NCBI GenBank assembly: GCA_011523115.1
Contig: WTHO01000241.1
Location: 1-6,009, forward strand
Direction of reading: 5' to 3'
Length of the DNA stretch: 6,009 nucleotides
Source of the DNA: Halieaceae bacterium
GTDB lineage: Bacteria; Pseudomonadota; Gammaproteobacteria; Pseudomonadales; Halieaceae
Every line of letters starts with the position of its first letter. Within the stretch, counting starts at the first letter, position 1. Below the pieces are notes generated by a model that worked only from the letters and a program-made list of their open reading frames with translations, made no database searches and was not told the DNA's origin. The position numbers and the translations under genes were made by a program. Of the stretch, positions 1-6,009 are shown piece after piece.

Positions 1-609
1 GGCACAGGCGCCAAGGACAGTAAAGGACAGGCGGTGGTCCGGTTCGTCGAGACAACCTTCCCTACATTTTCCCCCCGGCAGGTGGTGGATCTCGGCTGCG
101 GCTACGGTGGTCAAACGAGCAATTATGCGGTGGCCTTTCCCGATGCCGAGATTCATGGCGTAGATCTCGGAGCAGGCCTGCTACGTTATGCTCATCCCCG
201 TGCCAGAGCGTTGGGTCTGCCCATTCATTTTAAACAAGCCTGTGCCAGCGCGACCGGATTTCCCGATGCATCATTCGATATGGTGGTGAGCAATATTTTG
301 CTTCACGAGATCCCGCGGGAAATGCTTGAGGCGGTGATGCGAGAGAGTTTCAGGCTGCTCAAACCCGGCGGCTTAGTGGTGCATCAGGACGTGCCGACCC
401 AGCGACCTGATACCCCCGCCTTTCAGCAGTGGCTGTCGAATTGGCAGGTGGCTCATAACGATGAGCCGTTCTGGCGGTCCTTTTCAGTCACGTCGGTTCC
501 TGATGCCCTTGTGTCCGCTGGCTTTTTGAGGGAAACCGTCTTCGAGGCCTACGAACCCCAAGTCGATGGCCCTTTGGTGTGGTACATGGTGGGTGCCCGC
601 AAGTCATGA
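1..609 (+). CDS. Class I SAM-dependent methyltransferase, 5' end missing
   Basis: Partial gene: the frame is open to the left edge, so the true start is probably upstream; 202 residues are visible. A GTG at 34 is possible but has no convincing ribosome binding site, and the frame upstream of it stays open. The Rossmann-fold methyltransferase signature is clear: motif I VVDLGCGYGG (visible residues 28-37), the acidic residue after strand 2 in IHGVDLG (Asp about 55) that would bind the SAM ribose, FDMVVSNILLHEI (about 92-104) as motif II, and RLLKPGG (about 118-124) as motif III. This is the Methyltransf_11/25 (UbiE-like) layout, expected to be cytosolic and to methylate a small molecule. The C-terminal part (FWRSF, then a strand-like end at VWYMVGARKS) would cover the acceptor and does not reveal it. 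The stop overlaps the next gene's ATG (ATGA, 606-609), implying coupled translation. The fold is confident; the substrate is unknown. Confidence 0.88.
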   Translation, partial: GTGAKDSKGQAVVRFVETTFPTFSPRQVVDLGCGYGGQTSNYAVAFPDAEIHGVDLGAGLLRYAHPRARALGLPIHFKQACASATGFPDASFDMVVSNILLHEIPREMLEAVMRESFRLLKPGGLVVHQDVPTQRPDTPAFQQWLSNWQVAHNDEPFWRSFSVTSVPDALVSAGFLRETVFEAYEPQVDGPLVWYMVGARKS

Positions 610-884
610 AGGAGGGCGCGCACCCGGCAGAGAAGCCTGTCTACTTTGACGATCCCGCAGTACAAGCGCTTTATCAAATGGTACTGATTCTCGGCGAGGA
701 ATTGGCAGCGACCCGGGAGCAACTTCACGCATTGATTGCTCTGTGCGAGGAGGGCAAATTGCCCTCTGCACAGGCGCTAGAGGCTTTCGTGCCGGATGCG
801 CATTTTGACCTGGAGCGCGCGGACTGGGTAGCCCGCTTGCTCGAGCCGCTCGAGCAGATTGCGGGCGAGAAGAAACGTCGGTGA
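606..884 (+). CDS. Small helical protein of unknown function (92 aa)
   Basis: I do not recognise this family. The ATG at 606 overlaps the methyltransferase stop (ATGA) and is preferred over an in-frame GTG at 579, which would add nine residues and lengthen the overlap to 31 bases. The ribosome binding site is weak (GGTGGG, 588-593), consistent with translational coupling. The protein is soluble and acidic with a basic tail (EKKRR): no signal peptide and no membrane segment. After a short N-terminal stretch (EKPVYFDDPAVQALYQ) it is predicted by eye to be mostly helical, with a heptad-like region (LILGEELAATREQLHALIALCEEG, about residues 26-49, split here only for description) and a second helix-rich part around LERADWVARLLEPLEQI. 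That suggests a helical hairpin or a dimerising protein. Its stop overlaps the GTG start of the transporter (GTGA, 881-884). Being locked between an enzyme and a carrier, it may be an accessory partner of one of them; that is inference. Confidence 0.75.
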   Translation: MKEGAHPAEKPVYFDDPAVQALYQMVLILGEELAATREQLHALIALCEEGKLPSAQALEAFVPDAHFDLERADWVARLLEPLEQIAGEKKRR

Positions 885-2230
885 CGTCAACTCATAGCGC
901 GATGCGACTTTATTTTGGCTGGAGTTTAGGCACTCTGGCGATGTCGAGCCTGCTCAATACCCAAACCGCGATGTTAATGGTCTATCTCATTAGCGCTATC
1001 GGCGTTGCACCGGCGCTGGCAGGTAGTCTCGTTTTTATTTCCAAAATCTATGACGGCGTTACGGATCCCATCATGGGAATCTTGAGCGATCGGACCACCA
1101 GTCGCTGGGGGCGCCGACGCCCCTACTTGTTATTGGGTGGTGTGCTCGCGGCGATCAGCGTGATCGGATTATTTTCAGTGCATCAGGTGGAGGGCGTACC
1201 CACCGAAGCGTGGGTGCTGGTCATGCTATTACTTGCGGCCACTGCTTACACCGTATTTAACGTGCCCTACATGTCGATGCCGGCGGAAATGGTGCAGGAC
1301 CCTTACGAGCGATCCAAATTGATGTCTTTTCGGGTTGCATGGATCGCCGTGGGTACTTTTGTTGGGATCGCATTGGCGCCCAGGTTGGTGGCGTATGCGC
1401 GAGATACGATGGGGATGCCGGAGACCGAGGCATTTGCCTCAATGTCGCTGATTACCGCCGCTATAATCCTGGCGGCCGCTGTGACCTGTTTTTTTGCGAC
1501 GCGCGGCGCGCCTGCCACGGAGCAAACCCGGACGCCGGTACCCTTCATGGAGCAGGTTCGTTCTGCTGCCAGTAATCGACCGTTTCTCATCCTTCTCGCG
1601 ATCAAGTATTTGGGTCTGTATGCCCTGTCCGCGACCGTAGCGACCAATATCTTTTTTGTTCGTCAGGTAATGCAGCAGTCAGAGGCCATTATGTTGTGGT
1701 ACGGACTCGCGTATATGGTTGGCACGCTGGTGGCGATTACGCCGTGGGTGCTGATTTCTAAGCGACTCAGCAAGGCCAAAACGCTGGCACTTTCCGCGTC
1801 ACTCGCCGCACTCGTGAATCTCACCTGGCTGTTATCTGGCCCGGAGGAGCCGCTGATGACTTATATGTTGCGCGCCCTCATTTTGGCCATGAGTAACGGT
1901 GGCATGTTACTGATGGGTCAAAGCCTCCTGCCTGACGTTATGGAGTACGACTATCGCAGAACGGGTTTGCGCCGGGAGGGACTCTACGCTGGTCTCTATA
2001 GTTTCGTTGAGAAATTGGCATTCGCTACCGCGCCACTGACTTTGGGCGTCCTGTTGTCTTCGATGGGGTTTGTCCCTGGGTTGCCTCGAACCGCAACGCA
2101 GCCGGAATCCGCACTGCTTGCCATCACGCTTGCGATGGCTGTCATTCCCGCCATCACCAACTTCCTCAAGGTGGTGTTGGCGCTACAATTCAAAATCCCC
2201 GAGCCCGAGTCGGTCCAGCGCCAGCGTTAG
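881..2230 (+). CDS. MFS transporter of the GPH (MelB-like) cation symporter family
   Basis: Inner-membrane secondary carrier of 449 residues, a normal length for the family, with about 12 hydrophobic segments separated by a polar central loop (about residues 207-232). The GPH signature is clear: KIYDGVTDPIMG (55-66) followed by SDRTTSRWGRRRPY (69-82), the loop 2-3 motif. By comparison with Salmonella MelB, Asp58 and Asp62 match the cation-site aspartates (D55, D59), and Lys378 matches MelB K377. MelB's sugar-binding D19 and D124 are not conserved: the first region reads YFGWSLG and the second reads TVFNVPY with Asn127. The protein is therefore likely a cation-coupled symporter for something other than a galactoside. 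A second conserved block, DVMEYDYRRTGLRREGLYAG (352-371), is typical of MFS_2 proteins. The GTG start at 881 overlaps the upstream stop and has a weak purine-rich site (867-875); ATG at 902 is an alternative start that would remove seven residues. Substrate and direction of transport are unknown. Confidence 0.92.
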   Translation: MTSTHSAMRLYFGWSLGTLAMSSLLNTQTAMLMVYLISAIGVAPALAGSLVFISKIYDGVTDPIMGILSDRTTSRWGRRRPYLLLGGVLAAISVIGLFSVHQVEGVPTEAWVLVMLLLAATAYTVFNVPYMSMPAEMVQDPYERSKLMSFRVAWIAVGTFVGIALAPRLVAYARDTMGMPETEAFASMSLITAAIILAAAVTCFFATRGAPATEQTRTPVPFMEQVRSAASNRPFLILLAIKYLGLYALSATVATNIFFVRQVMQQSEAIMLWYGLAYMVGTLVAITPWVLISKRLSKAKTLALSASLAALVNLTWLLSGPEEPLMTYMLRALILAMSNGGMLLMGQSLLPDVMEYDYRRTGLRREGLYAGLYSFVEKLAFATAPLTLGVLLSSMGFVPGLPRTATQPESALLAITLAMAVIPAITNFLKVVLALQFKIPEPESVQRQR

Positions 2231-2261
2231 TGCAAGCTGGCCCTAGAAACCGAGCGGTTGC

Positions 2262-2290
2262 TTGACAATCCTCCCTTCAGCCGCTATCAA
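2262..2290 (+). promoter_or_regulatory. Putative sigma70 promoter of the TonB-dependent receptor gene
   Basis: A perfect -35 hexamer TTGACA (2262-2267) is followed, after a 17-base spacer, by TATCAA (2285-2290), four of six matches to the -10 consensus. Transcription would begin near 2297 and leave a leader of about 70 bases before the receptor ATG. A second AT-rich stretch (GATATAAC, 2301-2308) could serve as a -10 but has no good -35 at the right distance. I see no clear operator palindrome. The prediction rests on sequence only. Confidence 0.5.
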
Positions 2291-2351
2291 AAGACCTAAA
2301 GATATAACTAAAGGCTTTTTCTGACCCTTTTCTGGGTATTGAGAGCAAAAC

Positions 2352-2358
2352 AAGGGGA
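2352..2358 (+). promoter_or_regulatory. Ribosome binding site of the TonB-dependent receptor gene
   Basis: AAGGGGA lies about 10 bases before the ATG at 2368. It supports that ATG as the start, as does the signal peptide beginning directly there. It is clearly stronger than the sites in front of the two overlapping starts at 606 and 881. Confidence 0.6.
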
Positions 2359-2367
2359 CCCCTATTC

Positions 2368-4776
2368 ATGCGAAACCTGACGCAAAACCCGCTCGCGCTA
2401 GCCGTAGCCATGTCGATCGCCGCCACGTCCTATCTGCCCTCGGCGTGGTCACAGGATGAGGAGCTTGATCTCGAAGAAGTCGTGGTCACAGCACGAAAAC
2501 GCGAGGAAAATCTCCAGGAGGTGCCGCTGTCGGTCACGGCCTTCAGCGAATCGGCCCTGCAGGACTATCGTATGTTCTCACCCGAGGATATCGCCGGCTT
2601 CACGCCCGGATTCTCGTTTGTGAACTCCTTTGGTCGTGACTCTGACAGGCCGGTCATCAGAGGTATGTCCAACATTCTGGGCGCGCCCAATGCGTCGTTT
2701 TTTATCGACGGTGTCTATGTGCCGGGCACTATCTCCTCAACCGAACTGCAAATGCTGGAGCGTGTCGAGGTGATCAAGGGGCCCCAGGCGGCACTCTATG
2801 GGCGCGCCACTTTCTCTGGCGCCATCAACTATGTAACGCGCCGCCCCACTGATGAGCTCGAGGGCCGGGTGACCGTGACCGTCGCTGAGCACGACACTGT
2901 CAATACCAACGCCTATATCAGCGGCCCGCTGGTCAAGGATTCGCTGTACTTTTATTTGGGTGCAGGGCTGAACGAGTACGGTGGTGAGTACAGGAACACC
3001 ATTGACGGAGAGGACGTGGGTGGCGAGGAGACGACCACCTTCACGGGTAAGTTATTGTGGACGCCCTCTGACTCCTTTGAGGCGACGTTGAGGGTCACGG
3101 TGCAGGAAGACGATGATGACCACATCGCTTTGTGGTTGCAGGGCGCCGAATACAACAATTGCTACCAACCCGATGTCAACAGTCCGTCGGCTCGCGGCTA
3201 CTACTGTGGCAGCGTGATGACCAATGATGAGGTAACGCTGCGAACCGATTTCTTGCCCAACCCGGGCATCGAGCGCGATGTCTTTCGCACGTCACTGAAT
3301 ATGGATTGGGAACTGGCCAACGGTTGGACGATTTCCAGTATTACGGGTTATCAAGAGACTGAGACTGATCGTGGGATCGACGTTTCTTACGCGGGTTACG
3401 ACCCGCTCAGCTATTTGGCGCCTTTCTACGCGCCGCCATTTTTTGATTTGGCAGGGTCGTTTTGGCGGGTGCAGGCCGAGGAAGAGGAAACCCTCTCACA
3501 GGAGCTCCGCTTGAGTTCATCGGCGGATCAGCGCTTGCGTTGGTCGATCGGCGCCTACTGGTACGACTCGGAATTTGACCAATCGGTGAATGACCGCATT
3601 GCGCCACTCACGTCATTCGATTACCTGCTGGACCCGGCGCAATCTGAGCAGCGGCCCAACAGCTATCCGCTGATGCGCACGACTGAGAACACCGCGATAT
3701 TCGGCAGTATCGAATTTGACTTTACGGATTCACTGACCGGTACCATCGAGGTACGACACGCGACCGATAAGATTGAGTCCGATTACCGGGGTTTCGCCTT
3801 CACACCAGGCGCGACGTTTGAAGAGGAGTTCGACAGCTTCACCCCGCGTTTCACGCTGACCTGGGTGGCCAGTGACACCACGACCGTCTACGGCAACCTC
3901 TCCAAGGGCACCAAGCCCGGTGGTTTTAACGATCCCGGCACGGATCAGACCACTTACGACGAAGAGGAGGCGTGGAATTTTGAGCTCGGGCTGAAGAAAC
4001 GCATCATGGAAGGGCGGGGTACCTGGAACTCGGCACTCTTTATGATCAATTGGACTGATCAGCAACTGACATTCAATGCGCAACGCCCCGATGGCACCCT
4101 GACGTCCTTCATTGATAACGTGGGCGAGACGTCAGTCATCGGCTTCGAAACTGAACTGAGCATGAACATAACGGCCAACTGGGATATGACGGCCAACTAC
4201 TCCTTTATCAGTTCAGAGATCAATGAGTACGTGACCTCGGATCAAGCGATCTTGCTGGGCTGTAATGCCACTGCAGAGGACTATTACAACTGTATTCAGG
4301 CTAAAGGCTCGGTAGAGGGCAATGAAACGCCGAGATCGCCTCGACATCAGGCCTCCATGCGTACCATGTACACCATACCCGCGGGTGCCGGTGAGTGGTT
4401 CGTTGGTGGTGATATTCGCTTCGAAGGTTCGAAGTATGCTCAGGTTCATAACTTTGCAGAGACCGGCAGTCGAACAACGGTAGGTGCCCAGGCAGGTTAT
4501 CGGACGGACCGATGGACCTTCACCGTCTGGGGCAAGAACCTGACCGACGATGACACCGCGATGGACATCTTGCGATATGTGGATAGCCGGCAGTACACCA
4601 CAGTGGGTGGCCCGCCCTGTGCGGTCGTTGGGTTTGGTGATCCGGCAGCGAATTGCGGACCGTTTTTCGCACGAGCCGGGAACCAATTTGGTGGCGGGAC
4701 AATCTTCCCTCGCGGATTTGGCATCACGCTGCCCCGCGGGCGTCAGATTGGTGCCACGGTTCAGTTCAGCTTTTGA
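2368..4776 (+). CDS. TonB-dependent outer-membrane receptor (802 aa)
   Basis: Outer-membrane active transporter driven by TonB-ExbB-ExbD. The start has a good ribosome binding site and a signal peptide: hydrophobic core at about residues 9-23 and likely cleavage after AWS (26-28). The TonB box follows at once (LEEVVVTARKREE, 35-47), with no N-terminal signalling domain, so self-regulation through an anti-sigma factor is unlikely. The plug covers about 50-160 (VPLSVTAFS, VIRGM, FFIDGVYVPG, RVEVIKGPQAALYGR, SGAINYVTRRP). The beta-barrel runs from about 165 to 802 and ends in a terminal Phe (TVQFSF), the outer-membrane insertion signal. All six cysteines come as close pairs (265/280, 632/642, 751/763) in loop-like segments, so surface disulfides are likely. 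The ligand cannot be read from sequence; this style of receptor is abundant in marine gammaproteobacteria and sphingomonads that take up large or hydrophobic organic compounds. It follows the transporter after 137 bases with its own probable promoter, so it may be co-regulated rather than strictly co-transcribed. Confidence 0.96.
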   Translation: MRNLTQNPLALAVAMSIAATSYLPSAWSQDEELDLEEVVVTARKREENLQEVPLSVTAFSESALQDYRMFSPEDIAGFTPGFSFVNSFGRDSDRPVIRGMSNILGAPNASFFIDGVYVPGTISSTELQMLERVEVIKGPQAALYGRATFSGAINYVTRRPTDELEGRVTVTVAEHDTVNTNAYISGPLVKDSLYFYLGAGLNEYGGEYRNTIDGEDVGGEETTTFTGKLLWTPSDSFEATLRVTVQEDDDDHIALWLQGAEYNNCYQPDVNSPSARGYYCGSVMTNDEVTLRTDFLPNPGIERDVFRTSLNMDWELANGWTISSITGYQETETDRGIDVSYAGYDPLSYLAPFYAPPFFDLAGSFWRVQAEEEETLSQELRLSSSADQRLRWSIGAYWYDSEFDQSVNDRIAPLTSFDYLLDPAQSEQRPNSYPLMRTTENTAIFGSIEFDFTDSLTGTIEVRHATDKIESDYRGFAFTPGATFEEEFDSFTPRFTLTWVASDTTTVYGNLSKGTKPGGFNDPGTDQTTYDEEEAWNFELGLKKRIMEGRGTWNSALFMINWTDQQLTFNAQRPDGTLTSFIDNVGETSVIGFETELSMNITANWDMTANYSFISSEINEYVTSDQAILLGCNATAEDYYNCIQAKGSVEGNETPRSPRHQASMRTMYTIPAGAGEWFVGGDIRFEGSKYAQVHNFAETGSRTTVGAQAGYRTDRWTFTVWGKNLTDDDTAMDILRYVDSRQYTTVGGPPCAVVGFGDPAANCGPFFARAGNQFGGGTIFPRGFGITLPRGRQIGATVQFSF

Positions 4777-4789
4777 TCGACAAGACGAT

Positions 4790-4818
4790 AAAACCCGGGC
4801 AATGCCCGGGTTTTTTTT
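4790..4818 (+). terminator. Strong intrinsic terminator after the receptor gene
   Basis: A perfect 11-bp stem (AAAACCCGGGC, 4790-4800, with GCCCGGGTTTT, 4804-4814) closes a three-base AAT loop. The GC core is followed by eight consecutive T (4811-4818), the first four of which pair in the extended stem. It begins 13 bases after the receptor stop. On the minus strand the same hairpin is followed by four U (complement of 4790-4793), so it may also end transcription of the convergent aldehyde dehydrogenase, whose stop is about 50 bases away, though less efficiently. Confidence 0.93.
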
Positions 4819-4866
4819 GCCCGTTACATCAGCCGGGGTATGCGGCGTAGCACCTTGCGGAGTTGA

Positions 4867-6009
4867 CTAGTCTTTTGGTTGTCCGAGTTTTCGGATAGGG
4901 GGCTCGCCAACGGCTTGGATGGTGGCTTTCTCTTCGGTGAAGAACTCTGCTGCCTGACGGGGTCCGTCGCGGCCGATGCCCGACTCTTTGAAGCCACCGA
5001 ACGGAGCGCGAAGATCCCGCGCCAATGGTGTATTGATCCACAAGGTTCCCGCCTCAACCCGCCGCTGAAACGCCTGAGCTCTTGCCAGACTGCTGGTCCA
5101 GCAATAGCCCACCAAGCCAAAGCGACTATCGTTGGCCACCTCTAGTGCATCGTCGTCGTTATCGAAGACCTGAATGCTCACGACAGGGCCGAAGACCTCC
5201 TCCTGGCAAAGCGAGAGCTGGTTATGGGTTACCTGAAACACGGTGGGGGCGATGAAATAACCCTCCCCCAGGTCAAGACGGGCTTCGCCGCCGCACAGTA
5301 ATTGCGCGCCCTCGCTGTTGGCGCGCTCAATGTGCTCGAGCACGCGACGATAGTGGGCCTCAAAGGCCATAGGCCCTACCTCAGTCCGGGGATCCAATGG
5401 ATCGCCCACCTTCAGCGCACGGGTGCGCGCTACGAATGCTTCAATGAAAGCCTCAGCGATCCCGCGCTGAACCAGAATCCGGGAGCCGGCGATGCAAATT
5501 TGCCCGCTGTTGCTGAATATATTGACCAGTGAACCGTCGAGTGCGCGGTCAAAGTCGGCATCATCAAAGATGATATTTGCGGACTTGCCACCCAATTCAA
5601 AATGCACCGGGGTGAGATTCGCGGCCGCCGCCGCCATGACCTGCCGCGCGGTCTGCCCGCCGCCGGTGAAGGCGATGCGATCAATGTCGGCGGACCCGGC
5701 CAGCGCCGCACCGGTCACCGCGCCACTGCCATTGACCACGTTGAGTGTGCCCGGTGGTAAGCCCGCCTCTTCTATCAGCTCCACCATTCGCAGCACCGAT
5801 AGCGGCGTGAACTCAGACGGCTTCAGCACGGCCGTATTGCCAAAGGCCAGGCTCGATGCGATTTGCATGCTCGCCAGCGCCAGTGGCGCGTTCCAAGGCG
5901 CAAACAAGGCAGCCACGCCCGCTGGCTGTCGGGTGACGACAGTCTGGTAACCGGGGAGCTGTTCAAAGGTCTCACCCGCCATCACCCCGATGTAGTCAGC
6001 AAAAAAATC
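4867..6009 (-). CDS. Aldehyde dehydrogenase, HpaE-like, N-terminus missing
   Basis: Cytosolic NAD(P)+-dependent aldehyde dehydrogenase oxidising an aldehyde to a carboxylic acid. The frame is open to the right edge (visible N-terminus DFFADYIG), so the GTG/ATG codons near 5980-5985 are internal and about 110 residues lie outside; 380 are visible. All key residues are present (visible numbering): Asn40 in APWNAP, Lys63 in KPSE for cofactor binding, FTGGG (115-119), the general base Glu138 in FELGGKS, the catalytic Cys172 in NSGQICIAGSR, and Glu271 in EEVFGPV. The C-terminal block LWINTPLARDLRAPFGGFKESGIGRDG resembles 5-carboxymethyl-2-hydroxymuconate semialdehyde dehydrogenase (HpaE/HpcC), which also carries RDLR-PFGG there. 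That hints at an aromatic or semialdehyde substrate, but such assignments within this superfamily are unreliable. It is convergent with the receptor gene, so it belongs to another transcript starting beyond the right edge. Confidence 0.93.
   Translation of the reverse strand, partial: DFFADYIGVMAGETFEQLPGYQTVVTRQPAGVAALFAPWNAPLALASMQIASSLAFGNTAVLKPSEFTPLSVLRMVELIEEAGLPPGTLNVVNGSGAVTGAALAGSADIDRIAFTGGGQTARQVMAAAAANLTPVHFELGGKSANIIFDDADFDRALDGSLVNIFSNSGQICIAGSRILVQRGIAEAFIEAFVARTRALKVGDPLDPRTEVGPMAFEAHYRRVLEHIERANSEGAQLLCGGEARLDLGEGYFIAPTVFQVTHNQLSLCQEEVFGPVVSIQVFDNDDDALEVANDSRFGLVGYCWTSSLARAQAFQRRVEAGTLWINTPLARDLRAPFGGFKESGIGRDGPRQAAEFFTEEKATIQAVGEPPIRKLGQPKD

Noticed and set aside
1303..1647. 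Minus-strand open frame inside the transporter gene
   Set aside because: It is fully contained in the conserved MFS gene and has no ribosome binding site or domain.
2248..2259. Inverted repeat AACC-GAGC-GGTT after the transporter stop as a terminator
   Set aside because: The stem is only four base pairs with no T run behind it.
2310..2330. Short inverted repeat AAAGG / CCTTT in the receptor leader
   Set aside because: Five base pairs with an 11-base loop is weak and expected by chance; I see no riboswitch-like structure.
4213..4686. Long open frame on the minus strand (157 codons) inside the receptor gene
   Set aside because: It lies wholly antisense to a well-supported TonB-dependent receptor, has no recognisable domain, and looks like a by-product of GC-rich codon use.
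4550..4870. Plus-strand open frame overlapping the receptor's 3' end and running through the terminator
   Set aside because: It crosses the strong hairpin and poly-T and overlaps the conserved receptor C-terminus out of frame, so it is not credible as a gene.
5492..5950. Plus-strand open frame of 152 codons opposite the aldehyde dehydrogenase
   Set aside because: It is antisense to conserved dehydrogenase motifs including the catalytic cysteine, and its low-complexity Ala/Ser/Pro-rich product matches no family I know.
5980..5985. GTG/ATG codons as the start of the aldehyde dehydrogenase
   Set aside because: The frame stays open to the window edge, and the substrate- and cofactor-binding N-terminal part expected in the family would be absent, so these are internal codons.

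Overview
This 6.0 kb window looks like a piece of a chromosome from a Gram-negative heterotroph. A TonB-dependent outer-membrane receptor requires an outer membrane. Its N-terminal style (signal peptide, then a TonB box of the form LEEVVVTARKREE) together with the moderately GC-rich coding resembles marine gammaproteobacteria of the Halieaceae/OM60 kind, or alternatively sphingomonads. That placement is an inference from style, not a demonstrated assignment. I see no rRNA, tRNA, CRISPR array, insertion sequence or phage gene. Coding density is high and no gene-free stretch exceeds 140 bases.

Layout. Positions 1-2230 (+) hold a tightly packed run of three genes: a class I SAM-dependent methyltransferase whose 5' end lies outside the window, a 92-residue helical protein of unknown function, and a GPH/MelB-type MFS transporter. 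Each stop codon overlaps the next start codon (ATGA at 606-609, GTGA at 881-884), so the three are very probably one translationally coupled transcript. A 137-bp gap (2231-2367) follows, with a plausible sigma70 promoter and a ribosome binding site. Then comes an 802-residue TonB-dependent receptor (2368-4776, +). It ends at a strong intrinsic terminator (4790-4818) lying between convergent genes. On the minus strand, 4867-6009 is an NAD(P)+-dependent aldehyde dehydrogenase whose N-terminal part is cut off by the window edge.

How they may work together. The receptor would bring a scarce or bulky ligand across the outer membrane, the MFS carrier would move it or a product across the inner membrane, and the methyltransferase and aldehyde dehydrogenase could act on small molecules in the cytoplasm. 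This fits a small catabolic or uptake locus, but nothing in the sequence identifies the substrate. The transporter keeps the MelB cation-site aspartates and lacks the two MelB sugar-binding aspartates, which argues against a melibiose-like sugar. I do not see a clearly novel system. The least explained element is the small protein coupled between the methyltransferase and the transporter.
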